Positions 8,264 through 18,155 of a stretch of 56,483 nt of DNA are shown here, piece after piece. The notes beneath the pieces were generated by a model. The model saw only the letters and a program-made list of their open reading frames with translations. It did no database searches and was not told the DNA's origin. The position numbers and the translations under genes were made by a program. This DNA is from Allobosea sp. 47.2.35 (GTDB taxonomy: Bacteria > Pseudomonadota > Alphaproteobacteria > Rhizobiales > Beijerinckiaceae), in assembly GCF_024655635.1 (NCBI RefSeq), contig NZ_JANLGI010000022.1, positions 1-56,483 of the forward strand. Reading direction: 5' to 3'. Every line of letters starts with the position of its first letter. Positions within the stretch are counted from its first letter, which is position 1.

Positions 8264-8276
8264 TTCACGTGAAACG
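8261..8276. promoter_or_regulatory. parS-like palindrome
   Basis: The 16 bases at 8261-8276 read TGATTCACGTGAAACG and match the widely conserved ParB-binding parS consensus (TGTTTCACGTGAAACA) at 14 of 16 positions, including the whole TTCACGTGAA core. It lies in the short gap between the lipoprotein stop and purS. parA/parB are not in the window, so the assignment rests on the motif alone; it could be an unrelated operator. Confidence 0.4.
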
Positions 8277-8347
8277 GCGGGAAATGGTTGAGCCCGTCCC
8301 GATTCGCCTCTAAAGCACCCCGTAACAATCCGCGTCCGGAGAACCCC

Positions 8348-8590
8348 ATGAAAGCCCGCGTCACCGTCACCCTGAAGAACGGCGTGCTCGATCCGCAGGG
8401 CAAGGCGATCGAAGGCGCGCTGAAGTCGCTCGGCATCGACGGCGTCGATTCCGTCCGCCAGGGCAAGGTCTTCGACATCGAGCTCTCGGGCTCGGACAAG
8501 GCCGCCGCCGAGGCCGCCCTCAAGGCCGCCTGCGACAAGCTCCTCGCCAACACCGTGATCGAGAACTACCGCGTCGAGATCGGAGCCTGA
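8348..8590 (+). CDS. purS: FGAM synthase subunit PurS
   Basis: Small 80-residue subunit of the three-part phosphoribosylformylglycinamidine synthase. In this complex PurS bridges the glutaminase PurQ and the synthase PurL and helps pass ammonia between them. Typical features are KARVTVTLKNGVLDPQGKAI at the start, the SLGIDGVDSVRQGKVFDIEL segment and a terminal NTVIENYRVEI. It is followed by purQ after only a few bases, so the two are almost certainly co-transcribed. purL is not in the window. Confidence 0.95.
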   Translation: MKARVTVTLKNGVLDPQGKAIEGALKSLGIDGVDSVRQGKVFDIELSGSDKAAAEAALKAACDKLLANTVIENYRVEIGA

Positions 8591-8593
8591 GCG

Positions 8594-9289
8594 ATGAAAG
8601 CCGCCGTCATCACCTTTCCCGGCTCCAACCGTGACGGCGACGTCGCCAAGGCGCTGAAGCAGGCCGGCGCCGAGGTCACCCATATCTGGCACGGCGATAC
8701 CGAATTGCCTGATGGGACCGATCTCGTCGTGCTGCCGGGCGGCTTCTCCTATGGCGACTATCTGCGCACCGGCGCCATCGCCGGCCGCGCCCATATCATG
8801 GACGCCACCCGCGCTCATGCCGCCCGCGGCGGCTATGTCCTGGGCATCTGCAACGGCTTTCAGATCGCCTGCGAGGCGGGACTGCTGCCCGGCATCCTCG
8901 TGCGCAACGCCCATCTGAAATTCGTCTGCAAGCGCCAGTATCTCAAGGTCGAGCGCAACGACACGCCCTATACGAGCGCCTATGCCAAGGGCCAGGCGAT
9001 CGATGTCTGCATCGCCCATGGCGAGGGCAACTACATCGCCGATGCCGAGACGCTCGCCCGCCTCGAAGGCGAGGGCCTCGTCGCCTTCCGCTATGCGGAT
9101 GCGCAGGGAAACGTGACGGCTGCGGCGAACCCGAACGGCTCGCTCAACAACATCGCCGGCATCTATTCGCCCGGTTTCAACGTGCTCGGCCTGATGCCAC
9201 ACCCGGAGAACCTGATCGATTCGCTGGTCGGCGGCACGGACGGGCGCGGCCTGTTCCAGAGCCTCGTTTCCAGCCGCAAAGCGGCCTGA
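8594..9289 (+). CDS. purQ: FGAM synthase glutaminase subunit PurQ
   Basis: Class I glutamine amidotransferase of 231 residues supplying ammonia for FGAM synthesis. The nucleophile elbow is GICNGFQ with the catalytic Cys, and the His-Glu pair is in LMPHPEN near the C-terminus. The N-terminus AVITFPGSNRDGD is typical of PurQ. The presence of purS plus purQ shows that this organism uses the split small-PurL system rather than the single-chain enterobacterial enzyme. It converges on ccmG, with a palindromic repeat element filling the gap. Confidence 0.95.
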   Translation: MKAAVITFPGSNRDGDVAKALKQAGAEVTHIWHGDTELPDGTDLVVLPGGFSYGDYLRTGAIAGRAHIMDATRAHAARGGYVLGICNGFQIACEAGLLPGILVRNAHLKFVCKRQYLKVERNDTPYTSAYAKGQAIDVCIAHGEGNYIADAETLARLEGEGLVAFRYADAQGNVTAAANPNGSLNNIAGIYSPGFNVLGLMPHPENLIDSLVGGTDGRGLFQSLVSSRKAA

Positions 9290-9302
9290 GCAGGCTTACA
9301 GC

Positions 9303-9400
9303 CGTCATTCTCGGGTGAAGCGAAGCTCAGACCCGAGAATCTCTGTCAGGATAAAGCACCCTTTTCGGCCTGAGATACTTGGGTCGAGCCCGAGCATGAC
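9303..9400. repeat. Nested palindromic intergenic repeat
   Basis: The outer arms GTCATTCTCGGG (9303-9314) and CCCGAGCATGAC (9389-9400) pair at 11 of 12 positions. Inside is a second hairpin, TTCTCGGGT with ACCCGAGAA (9308-9316 with 9331-9339). The element fills the gap between the convergent purQ and ccmG genes and could act as a bidirectional terminator. It belongs to the same structural family as the repeats at 28901, 36972 and 44706. Confidence 0.65.
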
Positions 9401-9409
9401 GGCGCTTTG

Positions 9410-10003
9410 TCAACGGGCCTTCAGCGCCCGCTGTAGGAGCTTGCTCGCCGCCATCTGGTCGAGCGGCCCGACATGCTTGTCGAGGATATGGCCATCCGGC
9501 CCGATGACGAAAGTCTCGGGCACGCCGTAGACGCCCCATTCGATCGCCCCCCGCCCGGCAGCGTCCACGCCGACAGCCGAGAACGGATTGCCGAGCGCGC
9601 CGAGGAAGCGCCGCGCGTTCTCGGCCTCGTCCTTGTAGTTCATCCCGACCAGGGCGACCTTGCCCTGCTTCACCGCATCGGTCTCGGCCAGACCCATCAG
9701 CACGGGATGCTCGACCCGGCAGGGCGCGCACCAGCTCGCCCAGACATTGACCAGCGTCGCCTTACCCCCAGCGAGATCGGCATTGCCGAAGGCCGGCACC
9801 GGCTTGCCGTCCCGCTGCAGCCCTTCCAGCGGCGCGAGCGCGATCGCCGGCGCGACGCGCCCGATCAGGGCGGAGGGCACCTTGCTCTTGTCGCCGGAGA
9901 ACAACCCTATGCCGAAGACGATGGCGAGCAGGCCGAAAATGATCAATGGCGCGAGGAAGACGAGCGGCGAACGCCGCCGCGGATCGATCTCGACCTGGCT
10001 CAT
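9410..10003 (-). CDS. ccmG: Cytochrome c maturation thiol:disulfide oxidoreductase CcmG (DsbE)
   Basis: Membrane-tethered periplasmic thioredoxin of 197 residues that keeps the CXXCH haem-binding cysteines of apocytochrome c reduced. One N-terminal membrane segment (about residues 13-35) is followed by a thioredoxin fold with the active site WCAPC (Cys92, Cys95). Later segments such as GVYGVPETFVIGPDGHI carry the cis-proline typical of the fold. It overlaps ccmD by four bases, so translation is probably coupled. Confidence 0.93.
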   Translation of the reverse strand: MSQVEIDPRRRSPLVFLAPLIIFGLLAIVFGIGLFSGDKSKVPSALIGRVAPAIALAPLEGLQRDGKPVPAFGNADLAGGKATLVNVWASWCAPCRVEHPVLMGLAETDAVKQGKVALVGMNYKDEAENARRFLGALGNPFSAVGVDAAGRGAIEWGVYGVPETFVIGPDGHILDKHVGPLDQMAASKLLQRALKAR

Positions 10004-10185
10004 GCCGCCTCCCGGCCCGAACGGCGGCCGGCGCCGCGACGCTCCAGTTCATCGAGCGCGCGTTTCTGGGCGGCGTGATCACGCAGGATCGCCAGCGTCA
10101 GCCCGACGAGGACGAGCGCCGCCGCGCCATAAGACGCCAGGATGAAACCGGCATGTGGCCCGATGGCATCGAGAAGCGCACTCAT
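10000..10185 (-). CDS. ccmD: Haem exporter protein CcmD
   Basis: Small 61-residue membrane protein with a single transmembrane helix (about residues 12-34) and a charged C-terminal tail. In the Ccm system, CcmD releases holo-CcmE from the CcmABC transporter. Sequence conservation in the family is low, so identification relies on size, topology (GFILASYGAAALVLVGL) and location between ccmC and ccmG with four-base overlaps on both sides. Confidence 0.88.
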   Translation of the reverse strand: MSALLDAIGPHAGFILASYGAAALVLVGLTLAILRDHAAQKRALDELERRGAGRRSGREAA

Positions 10186-10943
10186 GCCGGCACGCCTTGC
10201 GCCGCCAGCCGGTCGAGCCGCTCGGCCTCAAGGATCGTCAGCGTCCTGACCCGCCGGCGCATGATCTCGGCGCGCATTGCGACCATGTGCAGCGACAGCG
10301 CCATCAGCGTGAAGCCGACAGCGAGGATCAGGAGCGGCCAGAGCATCGAGGGATGGATCGTCGGCCCGCCCATGCGCAGCACCGAGGCCGGCTGGTGCAG
10401 CGTGTTCCACCAATCGACCGAGAACTTGATGATCGGCACGTTGACGAAGCCGACCAGCGTCAGGATGGCGACGGCGCGCGCCGCCCGCGAGGGATCGTCG
10501 AGCACCCGCCAGAGCGCGATCAGGCCGAGATAGATCAGCAGCAGCACGAGCATGGATGTCAGCCGCGCATCCCAGACCCAGTAGGTACCCCACATCGGCT
10601 TGCCCCAGAGCGCGCCGGTAACCAGGCAGATCAGCGCGAAGCAGGCGCCGATCGGCGCGGCCGCCTTCTGCGCGACATCGGCGAGCGGATGGCGCCAGAC
10701 CAGCGTGCCGAGCGCCGAAAGCGCCATCATCGAATAGAACATCATCGCGAGCCAGGCGGCCGGCACATGGATGAACATGATGCGGATGGTCTCGCCCTGC
10801 TGGTAGTCGGCCGGCGCCTTGAACCAGGCGAGATAGAGCCCGACGACGATCAGCAGCGCCGCGATCGCGGCGAGCCACGGCAGCACCGCGGCCGAGAAAC
10901 GCATGAAGCGCGTCGGATTGGCGAGGTCGATCAGGCTGGCCAT
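10182..10943 (-). CDS. ccmC: Haem exporter/handling protein CcmC
   Basis: Six-helix inner-membrane protein of 253 residues that presents haem to CcmE. The tryptophan-rich WWD-type motif is visible as WGTYWVWDARLTS, with the flanking FIHVPAAWLAMMFY segment holding one of the haem-ligand histidines. It heads the ccmC-ccmD-ccmG unit. In many Hyphomicrobiales ccmC follows ccmB directly; here about 780 bases carrying two small genes separate them. Confidence 0.93.
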   Translation of the reverse strand: MASLIDLANPTRFMRFSAAVLPWLAAIAALLIVVGLYLAWFKAPADYQQGETIRIMFIHVPAAWLAMMFYSMMALSALGTLVWRHPLADVAQKAAAPIGACFALICLVTGALWGKPMWGTYWVWDARLTSMLVLLLIYLGLIALWRVLDDPSRAARAVAILTLVGFVNVPIIKFSVDWWNTLHQPASVLRMGGPTIHPSMLWPLLILAVGFTLMALSLHMVAMRAEIMRRRVRTLTILEAERLDRLAAQGVPA

Positions 10944-11052
10944 GATGCCGGCGATGTGAGTTGCGAGGGCTTAAGCGCCATGGCGTGAGCTTTAGCAATC
11001 TCGACAGGTTCCAAGCAATGGATGTCGACGGGCTGCGACAATCACGCTTCGG

Positions 11053-11292
11053 CTAGACGTCCTCGTCCGACGAGGCATCCGCCCCGCCCTTGTCGACAAT
11101 GCCGAACTGCTTGGAGCGGACGCCCTCGCCGGCCAGATCGAAGCCTTCCGCCGCCAATCCTCGCCGTAGCAACTCTCGCACGGCTGCAGCCCGGCTCGGC
11201 ATGCGCTTGTCGAAGCGCCAGTTTTCCAGGGCCCGCAGCTCGTCCTGGTTGAGCATGATCTGGAGGCGCTCGCCCCGTTCGTCGGACGACAT
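11053..11292 (-). CDS. Small ribbon-helix-helix-like protein
   Basis: A 79-residue protein starting MSSDERGERLQIMLNQ. The pattern ERLQIMLNQDELRALENW, followed by a basic turn and SRAAAVRELLRRGL, fits a ribbon-helix-helix DNA-binding fold (short strand, helix, turn, helix), as in CopG/MetJ-like regulators and antitoxins. The acidic tail (SSDEDV) is odd. It sits in the otherwise conserved ccm locus, on the same strand as ccmC and 110 bases before it. It is divergent from a small gene across an AT-rich region, where it may bind. The fold is an inference. Confidence 0.6.
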   Translation of the reverse strand: MSSDERGERLQIMLNQDELRALENWRFDKRMPSRAAAVRELLRRGLAAEGFDLAGEGVRSKQFGIVDKGGADASSDEDV

Positions 11293-11493
11293 TCTGTGCA
11301 ACCACATCAAAATGAGTAAGTGACGATAACAGCCCCAACCTCTGTGATGCAAGCAGCGCCCCCGGTGGGGCCATCAGAGTCTCTTCCTGCAGTTTGTTAT
11401 ATTACTAAGATATTGAAATTATTTGTATTTTTACGAATCACGCATTGCCTTCGCCACCATCCTGCGCTAGCGTTCTGGTCAGGAGGATCGACC
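11293..11493. promoter_or_regulatory. AT-rich divergent control region inside the ccm locus
   Basis: This 201-base segment separates the ribbon-helix-helix-like gene (minus) from the 75-residue ORF (plus). Positions about 11393-11446 are strongly AT-rich, unlike anything nearby, and could hold the promoters for both genes. A weak TGTG-CAAC-CACA repeat lies close to the regulator start. No single promoter pair is certain. Confidence 0.45.
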
Positions 11494-11721
11494 ATGTTGA
11501 TCAAGCTGTCGGAAGACATGCAGCACGCCGTCGAGGTGAAGGTACGCAACAAAATCGACGAGACGCCCGTCCTCGACGTCAACGCCGCCGCCGAGGAAAT
11601 ACGCCTCGTCTTCGTCGAGCGGAATGTCGCACATGAGGATATCGCGGCTTCCGTCGCCACCTTCGCGGCCCAATGCGGCTACCCTGTCGAATTCGTGGCG
11701 CTGGCACCGCAGCGCGACTGA
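11494..11721 (+). CDS. Small hypothetical protein, 75 residues
   Basis: A short reading frame with a very good ribosome binding site (AGGAGG about 7 bases before the ATG). The protein MLIKLSEDMQHAVEVKVRNK... is soluble and mostly helical, with no signal peptide and no recognised motif. It ends five bases before the convergent ccmB stop codon. The divergent neighbour is a ribbon-helix-helix-like protein, so the two may form a regulated pair; it does not look like a RelE/ParE toxin. The strong ribosome binding site argues that it is translated. Confidence 0.6.
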   Translation: MLIKLSEDMQHAVEVKVRNKIDETPVLDVNAAAEEIRLVFVERNVAHEDIAASVATFAAQCGYPVEFVALAPQRD

Positions 11722-11726
11722 GCTGC

Positions 11727-12395
11727 CTATTCGGCCGATCTGAGGGCCGCCGCCGCAGCCACCGTGCCGACCACGATCGCGCCCAGCGAGATCGCACACA
11801 GGATCAGGAACGGCGTCAGGAAAGGCACGGTGCCTCCGACCGCCGCATTGGCTGCGGAGACGCCGAAGATCAGCACCGGCACGGTCAGGGGCGCGACCAG
11901 AACCGGCACGATCAGCCCGCCCCGCCGCAAGCTCGCAGCCAGCGCCGCGCCGCCCGCTCCGATGAAACTCAAAGCCGGCGTGCCAACCAGAAGCGTCGCG
12001 ACCAGCGGCAGGACACCCTCCCCCGGCAAGGCCACCAGCAACCCGAGCAACGGCGAGACCAGCGCCAGCGGCAGCCCCGTCGTCAGCCAATGCGCCAGCC
12101 CCTTGGCCAGTACGGCGAACTCCAAAGGCAGGGTCGAGGCCCGGATCAGGTCGAGCGAGCCGTCCTCCTCATCACTCTGGAACAGGCGGTCGAGCCCGAT
12201 CAGCACCGACAACAAAGCGCCGAGCCAGAGGATCGCCGGCCCGATCCGCGACAGCAGGTTGAGATCGGGACCGAGCGCGAACGGCACGAGCACGACAAGC
12301 GTCAGGAAGAAGACGAGCGCGAGTTCCCCACCGCCGCCGGCCCGGCTTGCGACCGCGAGGTCACGCTTCAGGATCGCGAGAAAAGCGCGTTTCAC
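11727..12395 (-). CDS. ccmB: Haem exporter membrane protein CcmB
   Basis: Inner-membrane permease of 222 residues with six hydrophobic segments; partner of the CcmA ATPase in the CcmABC complex that powers haem loading and release. The N-terminus KRAFLAILKRDLAVASRAGG and the cytoplasmic loop DRLFQSDEEDGSLDL are characteristic of CcmB. It overlaps ccmA by four bases. Downstream, where ccmC would be expected, lie the two small inserted genes. Confidence 0.93.
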   Translation of the reverse strand: MKRAFLAILKRDLAVASRAGGGGELALVFFLTLVVLVPFALGPDLNLLSRIGPAILWLGALLSVLIGLDRLFQSDEEDGSLDLIRASTLPLEFAVLAKGLAHWLTTGLPLALVSPLLGLLVALPGEGVLPLVATLLVGTPALSFIGAGGAALAASLRRGGLIVPVLVAPLTVPVLIFGVSAANAAVGGTVPFLTPFLILCAISLGAIVVGTVAAAAALRSAE

Positions 12396-13015
12396 GGGCC
12401 GATCCTGACTTCACGCGCGCCCTCGATCCCGAGCGGACCATGGGTCGCGGCCAGGATCGCGCCGCCTAGGGCGAGATGGTCGCGCATCAGCCCGGCGACC
12501 ATCGCCTGCGAGGCCACGTCGAGCGCTGAAAGCGGCTCGTCGAGCAGCCAATAGGGACGGCGGGACACCAGAAGCCGCGCCAGCGCGACGCGCCGCCGTT
12601 GTCCGGCCGAGAGATAGCCCGCCGGCAATTCCGCCGCATGGCCGAGTCCGACGGCGGCCAGTGCCTCATCCGGAGTTGCGGCAGCATCGCCCAGAACATC
12701 CTGCGCGAAGGCGAGGTTCTCGCGGGCCGTCAGCGCCGTCTTCAGCCCGTCACGATGTCCGACGAGGTGTGAAACCTCCGCGAAATCGGCCTCATCCTCG
12801 GCACCTTCCAGTCGAATGCTGCCCCCATCGGGCCTGAGCCTTCCGCAGAGCATGGCGATCAGGCTCGACTTGCCGGCGCCGTTACGGCCGGTCAGAGCGA
12901 TCGCCTCGCCGGGTTGCAGCGTGAAGCTCAGGCCCTCGAAAATCAGCCTGCCGCTACGTCGGCAGGCGAGATTCTCGGCATAGAGACGCGTCGGCGGGAA
13001 TGGAATTTGCTTCAA
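12392..13015 (-). CDS. ccmA: Haem exporter ATP-binding protein CcmA
   Basis: ABC ATPase of about 207 residues from a TTG start. It shows Walker A GRNGAGKSS, signature LSAGQRRRVALARLL and Walker B YWLLDEPLSALD, followed by a switch-type ATHG near the end. CcmA with CcmB and CcmC drives release of holo-CcmE during cytochrome c maturation. No ATG lies at the expected site. A GTG at 13105 would add 30 non-homologous residues, so the TTG just before the family-typical RLYAENLACRRSGR was chosen; the exact start is uncertain. It is divergent from acnA. Confidence 0.88.
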   Translation of the reverse strand: MKQIPFPPTRLYAENLACRRSGRLIFEGLSFTLQPGEAIALTGRNGAGKSSLIAMLCGRLRPDGGSIRLEGAEDEADFAEVSHLVGHRDGLKTALTARENLAFAQDVLGDAAATPDEALAAVGLGHAAELPAGYLSAGQRRRVALARLLVSRRPYWLLDEPLSALDVASQAMVAGLMRDHLALGGAILAATHGPLGIEGAREVRIGP

Positions 13016-13234
13016 GGCAGCGCTGCCGCAGATACGTCCGAGCTCATATCGTTCATCTAGCGCGCTTCTTGGAATTGCTCTATAGAACCCGCGGCTACGC
13101 CGCACGCCGATCCGGCGCGGGGCTCGGGCACTCCCGGGGCGGCGCGCGCGTCATGCGCATTAGGCCTTCGAACGGCGGTGTCCGCAAGGGCGCTCCGGTC
13201 GCGACCGCAACCCCTTGATCAGGATCAAGCCCGA

Positions 13235-15934
<2,700 letters not shown>

Positions 15935-15959
15935 GCCAGACGGCAGCGACAAGACAGCT

Positions 15960-15983
15960 CATGGCCGGCGCAAGCCGGCCATG
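15960..15983 (+). terminator. Hairpin downstream of acnA
   Basis: CATGGCCGGC (15960-15969), a GCAA loop and GCCGGCCATG (15974-15983) form a perfect 10-bp stem 26 bases after the acnA stop. There is no T-run, so it may stabilise the mRNA end rather than terminate by itself. Confidence 0.5.
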
Positions 15984-16138
15984 GCGCATTGAGGACGCCT
16001 CCCGGTTGTCCTCGCGCCCGCCGCAGTGTAAGGGGGCGGTTCAGTCATCCTCGGTGGCGACTAGGGGCAGGCGCAGGGCGAGTTCCCGCGCTCGGATGTC
16101 GTCCGCCATCACCGACAACAGACGGGAGCACCCGCAGC

Positions 16139-16420
16139 ATGTCCGCCACGTTCGAGACGGTCGCCGGCATCATTTCCGAAACCTGCGATATTCCGCGGGA
16201 GAAGATCACGCCGCAGAGCCACGCGATCGAAGATCTCGGCATCGATTCCCTGGCCTTCCTCGACATCGCCTTCGCGATCGACAAGGCCTTCGGCATCAAG
16301 CTGCCGCTCGAGCAGTGGACGCAGGAAGTCAACGAGGGCAAGGCCCCGGCCGAGCAGTATTTCGTGCTCGAGAACCTCTGCAAGCGCATCGACGACCTCG
16401 TCGCCGCCAAGAAGGCGTAA
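16139..16420 (+). CDS. acpXL: Acyl carrier protein AcpXL
   Basis: Dedicated acyl carrier of 93 residues on which the very long hydroxylated acyl chain of lipid A is built. The phosphopantetheine site is in [14 protein letters not shown] with Ser37. The C-terminal half ([23 protein letters not shown]) is typical of AcpXL and unlike housekeeping AcpP, which is shorter and more acidic. It is the first gene of the cluster ending with lpxXL, an order known from rhizobia. Confidence 0.94.
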   Translation: MSATFETVAGIISETCDIPREKITPQSHAIEDLGIDSLAFLDIAFAIDKAFGIKLPLEQWTQEVNEGKAPAEQYFVLENLCKRIDDLVAAKKA

Positions 16421-16486
16421 CAGCCTTCCGCCGCCGCCGGACTTGAGCCGGCGCGCGGCTCCCGATAGAGCATAGGGGCCGTTGCG

Positions 16487-16502
16487 CGGATCGACCGATC
16501 CG
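16487..16502. repeat. Short inverted repeat between acpXL and the dehydratase gene
   Basis: CGGATCG-AC-CGATCCG forms a perfect 7-bp inverted repeat with a 2-base centre, 48 bases before the next start. It could be an operator or a minor mRNA hairpin. Nothing else is seen in this 129-base gap. Confidence 0.3.
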
Positions 16503-16549
16503 TGTCGCGGCCTTGCGCCGTTCTGGCGCCCAGCAGACCTAAGGATCGC

Positions 16550-17014
16550 ATGCGCCTCGAATATTTCGACATGATCGACAGGGTCGTGACCTTCGATCCG
16601 TCGCAGAAGCGCATCGTGACGCGCTCTACCGTCCCCGCCGAGAGCCCGGTCTTCGAGGGCCATTTCCCCGGCCATCCGCTGGTGCCCGGCGTGCTCTTGA
16701 CCGAGACCATGGCGCAGGCCTCGGGCTATCTCCTGCTCGGTCTCAACGGGCTCTCGCAGATGCCGTTCCTGATGACGGTCGACAAGGCGCGCTTCCGCAC
16801 CTTCGTCGAGCCCCGCACCGAGCTGGAAGCCAGCGCCGAGCTGGTGATCGAAGGTTCCGGCTACGCCGCGACCAAGGTGAAGCTGACCAGCGAAGGCAAG
16901 CCGATCTGCGATGCCGAGCTGCGCTTCCGCCTGATGCCTTTCCCCGCCGATATGCGCGCGCTGATGCAGAGCCGCATCGAAGCCATCGGCCTGATGCCGG
17001 AGCCTGCCCCATGA
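16550..17014 (+). CDS. fabZXL: FabZ-type 3-hydroxyacyl-ACP dehydratase of the lipid A VLCFA pathway
   Basis: Hotdog-fold dehydratase of 154 residues. The active-site signature EGHFPGHPLVPGVLLTE is intact, with His38 and the acidic residue Glu52 in LTETMAQ. It should remove water from 3-hydroxyacyl-AcpXL during chain elongation. The start MRLEYFDMID gives the usual family length. It overlaps the next gene by four bases. Its place between acpXL and the ketosynthase genes indicates the specialised FabZ and not the housekeeping copy near lpxD/lpxA. Confidence 0.92.
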   Translation: MRLEYFDMIDRVVTFDPSQKRIVTRSTVPAESPVFEGHFPGHPLVPGVLLTETMAQASGYLLLGLNGLSQMPFLMTVDKARFRTFVEPRTELEASAELVIEGSGYAATKVKLTSEGKPICDAELRFRLMPFPADMRALMQSRIEAIGLMPEPAP

Positions 17015-18144
17015 ACCGCCGCGACGTGGTCATCACCGGTGTCGGCATCGCGTCGAGCCTCGGCGAAGGCGTCGAGACCCATGCCGCGGCGCTTGCCGCA
17101 GGCGGGCCGCCGGTCGTCAATACCGAAAGCTTCAAGCCCTATCCGCTCCACCCGCTGGCGCCGCTCGAGCTGGACAGGCAGATCCCGAAGAAATCCGACC
17201 AGCGGCAGATGGAGCCCTGGCAGCGGCTCGGCGTCTACACGGCCGGCCTCGCCCTGGATTCTGCAGGGCTGAAGGACGATGCCGAGGCGAAGAGCGCCCT
17301 GCAGGTCATCGTCGCGGCCGGCGGCGGCGAGCGTGACCATGCCGTCGATGCCGCCATTCTCGAAGGCCTGCGCGGCGCCAACGATACCGGCGCCTTCCTC
17401 AACGAGCGACTGATGGGCGATCTCAGGCCGACGCTCTTCCTCGCCCAGCTCTCTAATCTGCTCGCCGGCAATATCGCCATCGTCCATGGCGTGACCGGCC
17501 CGTCCCGCACCTTCATGGGCGAGGAGCAGGCCGGCGTCGACGCGATCCGCACGGCCCATGCCCGCATCGCTTCGGGCCAGTCCGACCTGATGCTGGTCGG
17601 CGGCGCCTATAACGCCGAGCGGCGCGACATGCTGCTGCTCTTCGAGCTCGGCGGCTATCTGCACCGCGACGATTTCAAGCCGGTCTTCGAGCGCGAAAGC
17701 GCACCCGGCCTGATCACCGGCAGCGCCGGCGCCTTCCTCGTGCTGGAATCGGCCGAGCGCGCCGCCGCGCGTGGCGCCAAGGCCTATGCGAAGCTCAAGC
17801 ATACCGGCGCCGCGCGCAGCCGCCGCGAGGCCGGCACGGTTCAGTCGGCCCTGACGACGCTGCTCGGCGACTTCGGCCCGGTCGGCAGCGACGCGCTCGC
17901 CATCTCCGCCGCGACCGGCTGCGCCGGTATCACCGGAGAGGAAGCCGCAGCCATCGCCGCGGCCGCGCCCTCCGCCAAGCGTATCGCGAGCGGCGATCTC
18001 GTCGGCCATGGCGTCGAGGCAGCCTTCCCGGTTTCGGTGGCGCTGGCGGCAATCGCCCTGTCAGCCGGGCAGGCGAAGGAAGCGATCGTCACCGGCGCCG
18101 GCCACTGGCGTGGCGAAGGCGCCGCGCATCTCGTTCAAGCGTGA
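17011..18144 (+). CDS. fabF2XL: Ketosynthase-like protein lacking the catalytic cysteine (FabF2XL type)
   Basis: Thiolase-fold protein of 377 residues related to 3-oxoacyl-ACP synthases. Aligned by eye to the downstream FabF, the nucleophile segment TACSSG is replaced by GEEQAG (residues 170-175), so the catalytic Cys position is Glu172 next to Gln173. The first active-site His (HGT) is also missing (AATGC near residue 300), while the second is kept in VGHG (His333). It therefore cannot carry out a normal condensation and looks like a chain-length-factor-type partner of the next gene. Four-base overlaps on both sides imply coupled translation. Confidence 0.88.
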   Translation: MNRRDVVITGVGIASSLGEGVETHAAALAAGGPPVVNTESFKPYPLHPLAPLELDRQIPKKSDQRQMEPWQRLGVYTAGLALDSAGLKDDAEAKSALQVIVAAGGGERDHAVDAAILEGLRGANDTGAFLNERLMGDLRPTLFLAQLSNLLAGNIAIVHGVTGPSRTFMGEEQAGVDAIRTAHARIASGQSDLMLVGGAYNAERRDMLLLFELGGYLHRDDFKPVFERESAPGLITGSAGAFLVLESAERAAARGAKAYAKLKHTGAARSRREAGTVQSALTTLLGDFGPVGSDALAISAATGCAGITGEEAAAIAAAAPSAKRIASGDLVGHGVEAAFPVSVALAAIALSAGQAKEAIVTGAGHWRGEGAAHLVQA

Positions 18145-18155
18145 GGGTTGAAGCC

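Noticed and set aside
13040..13100. Promoter pair for acnA or ccmA around CTATAGA
   Set aside because: A TATAGA-like hexamer is present, but no -35 with 16-18 base spacing could be found on either strand, so no site was called.
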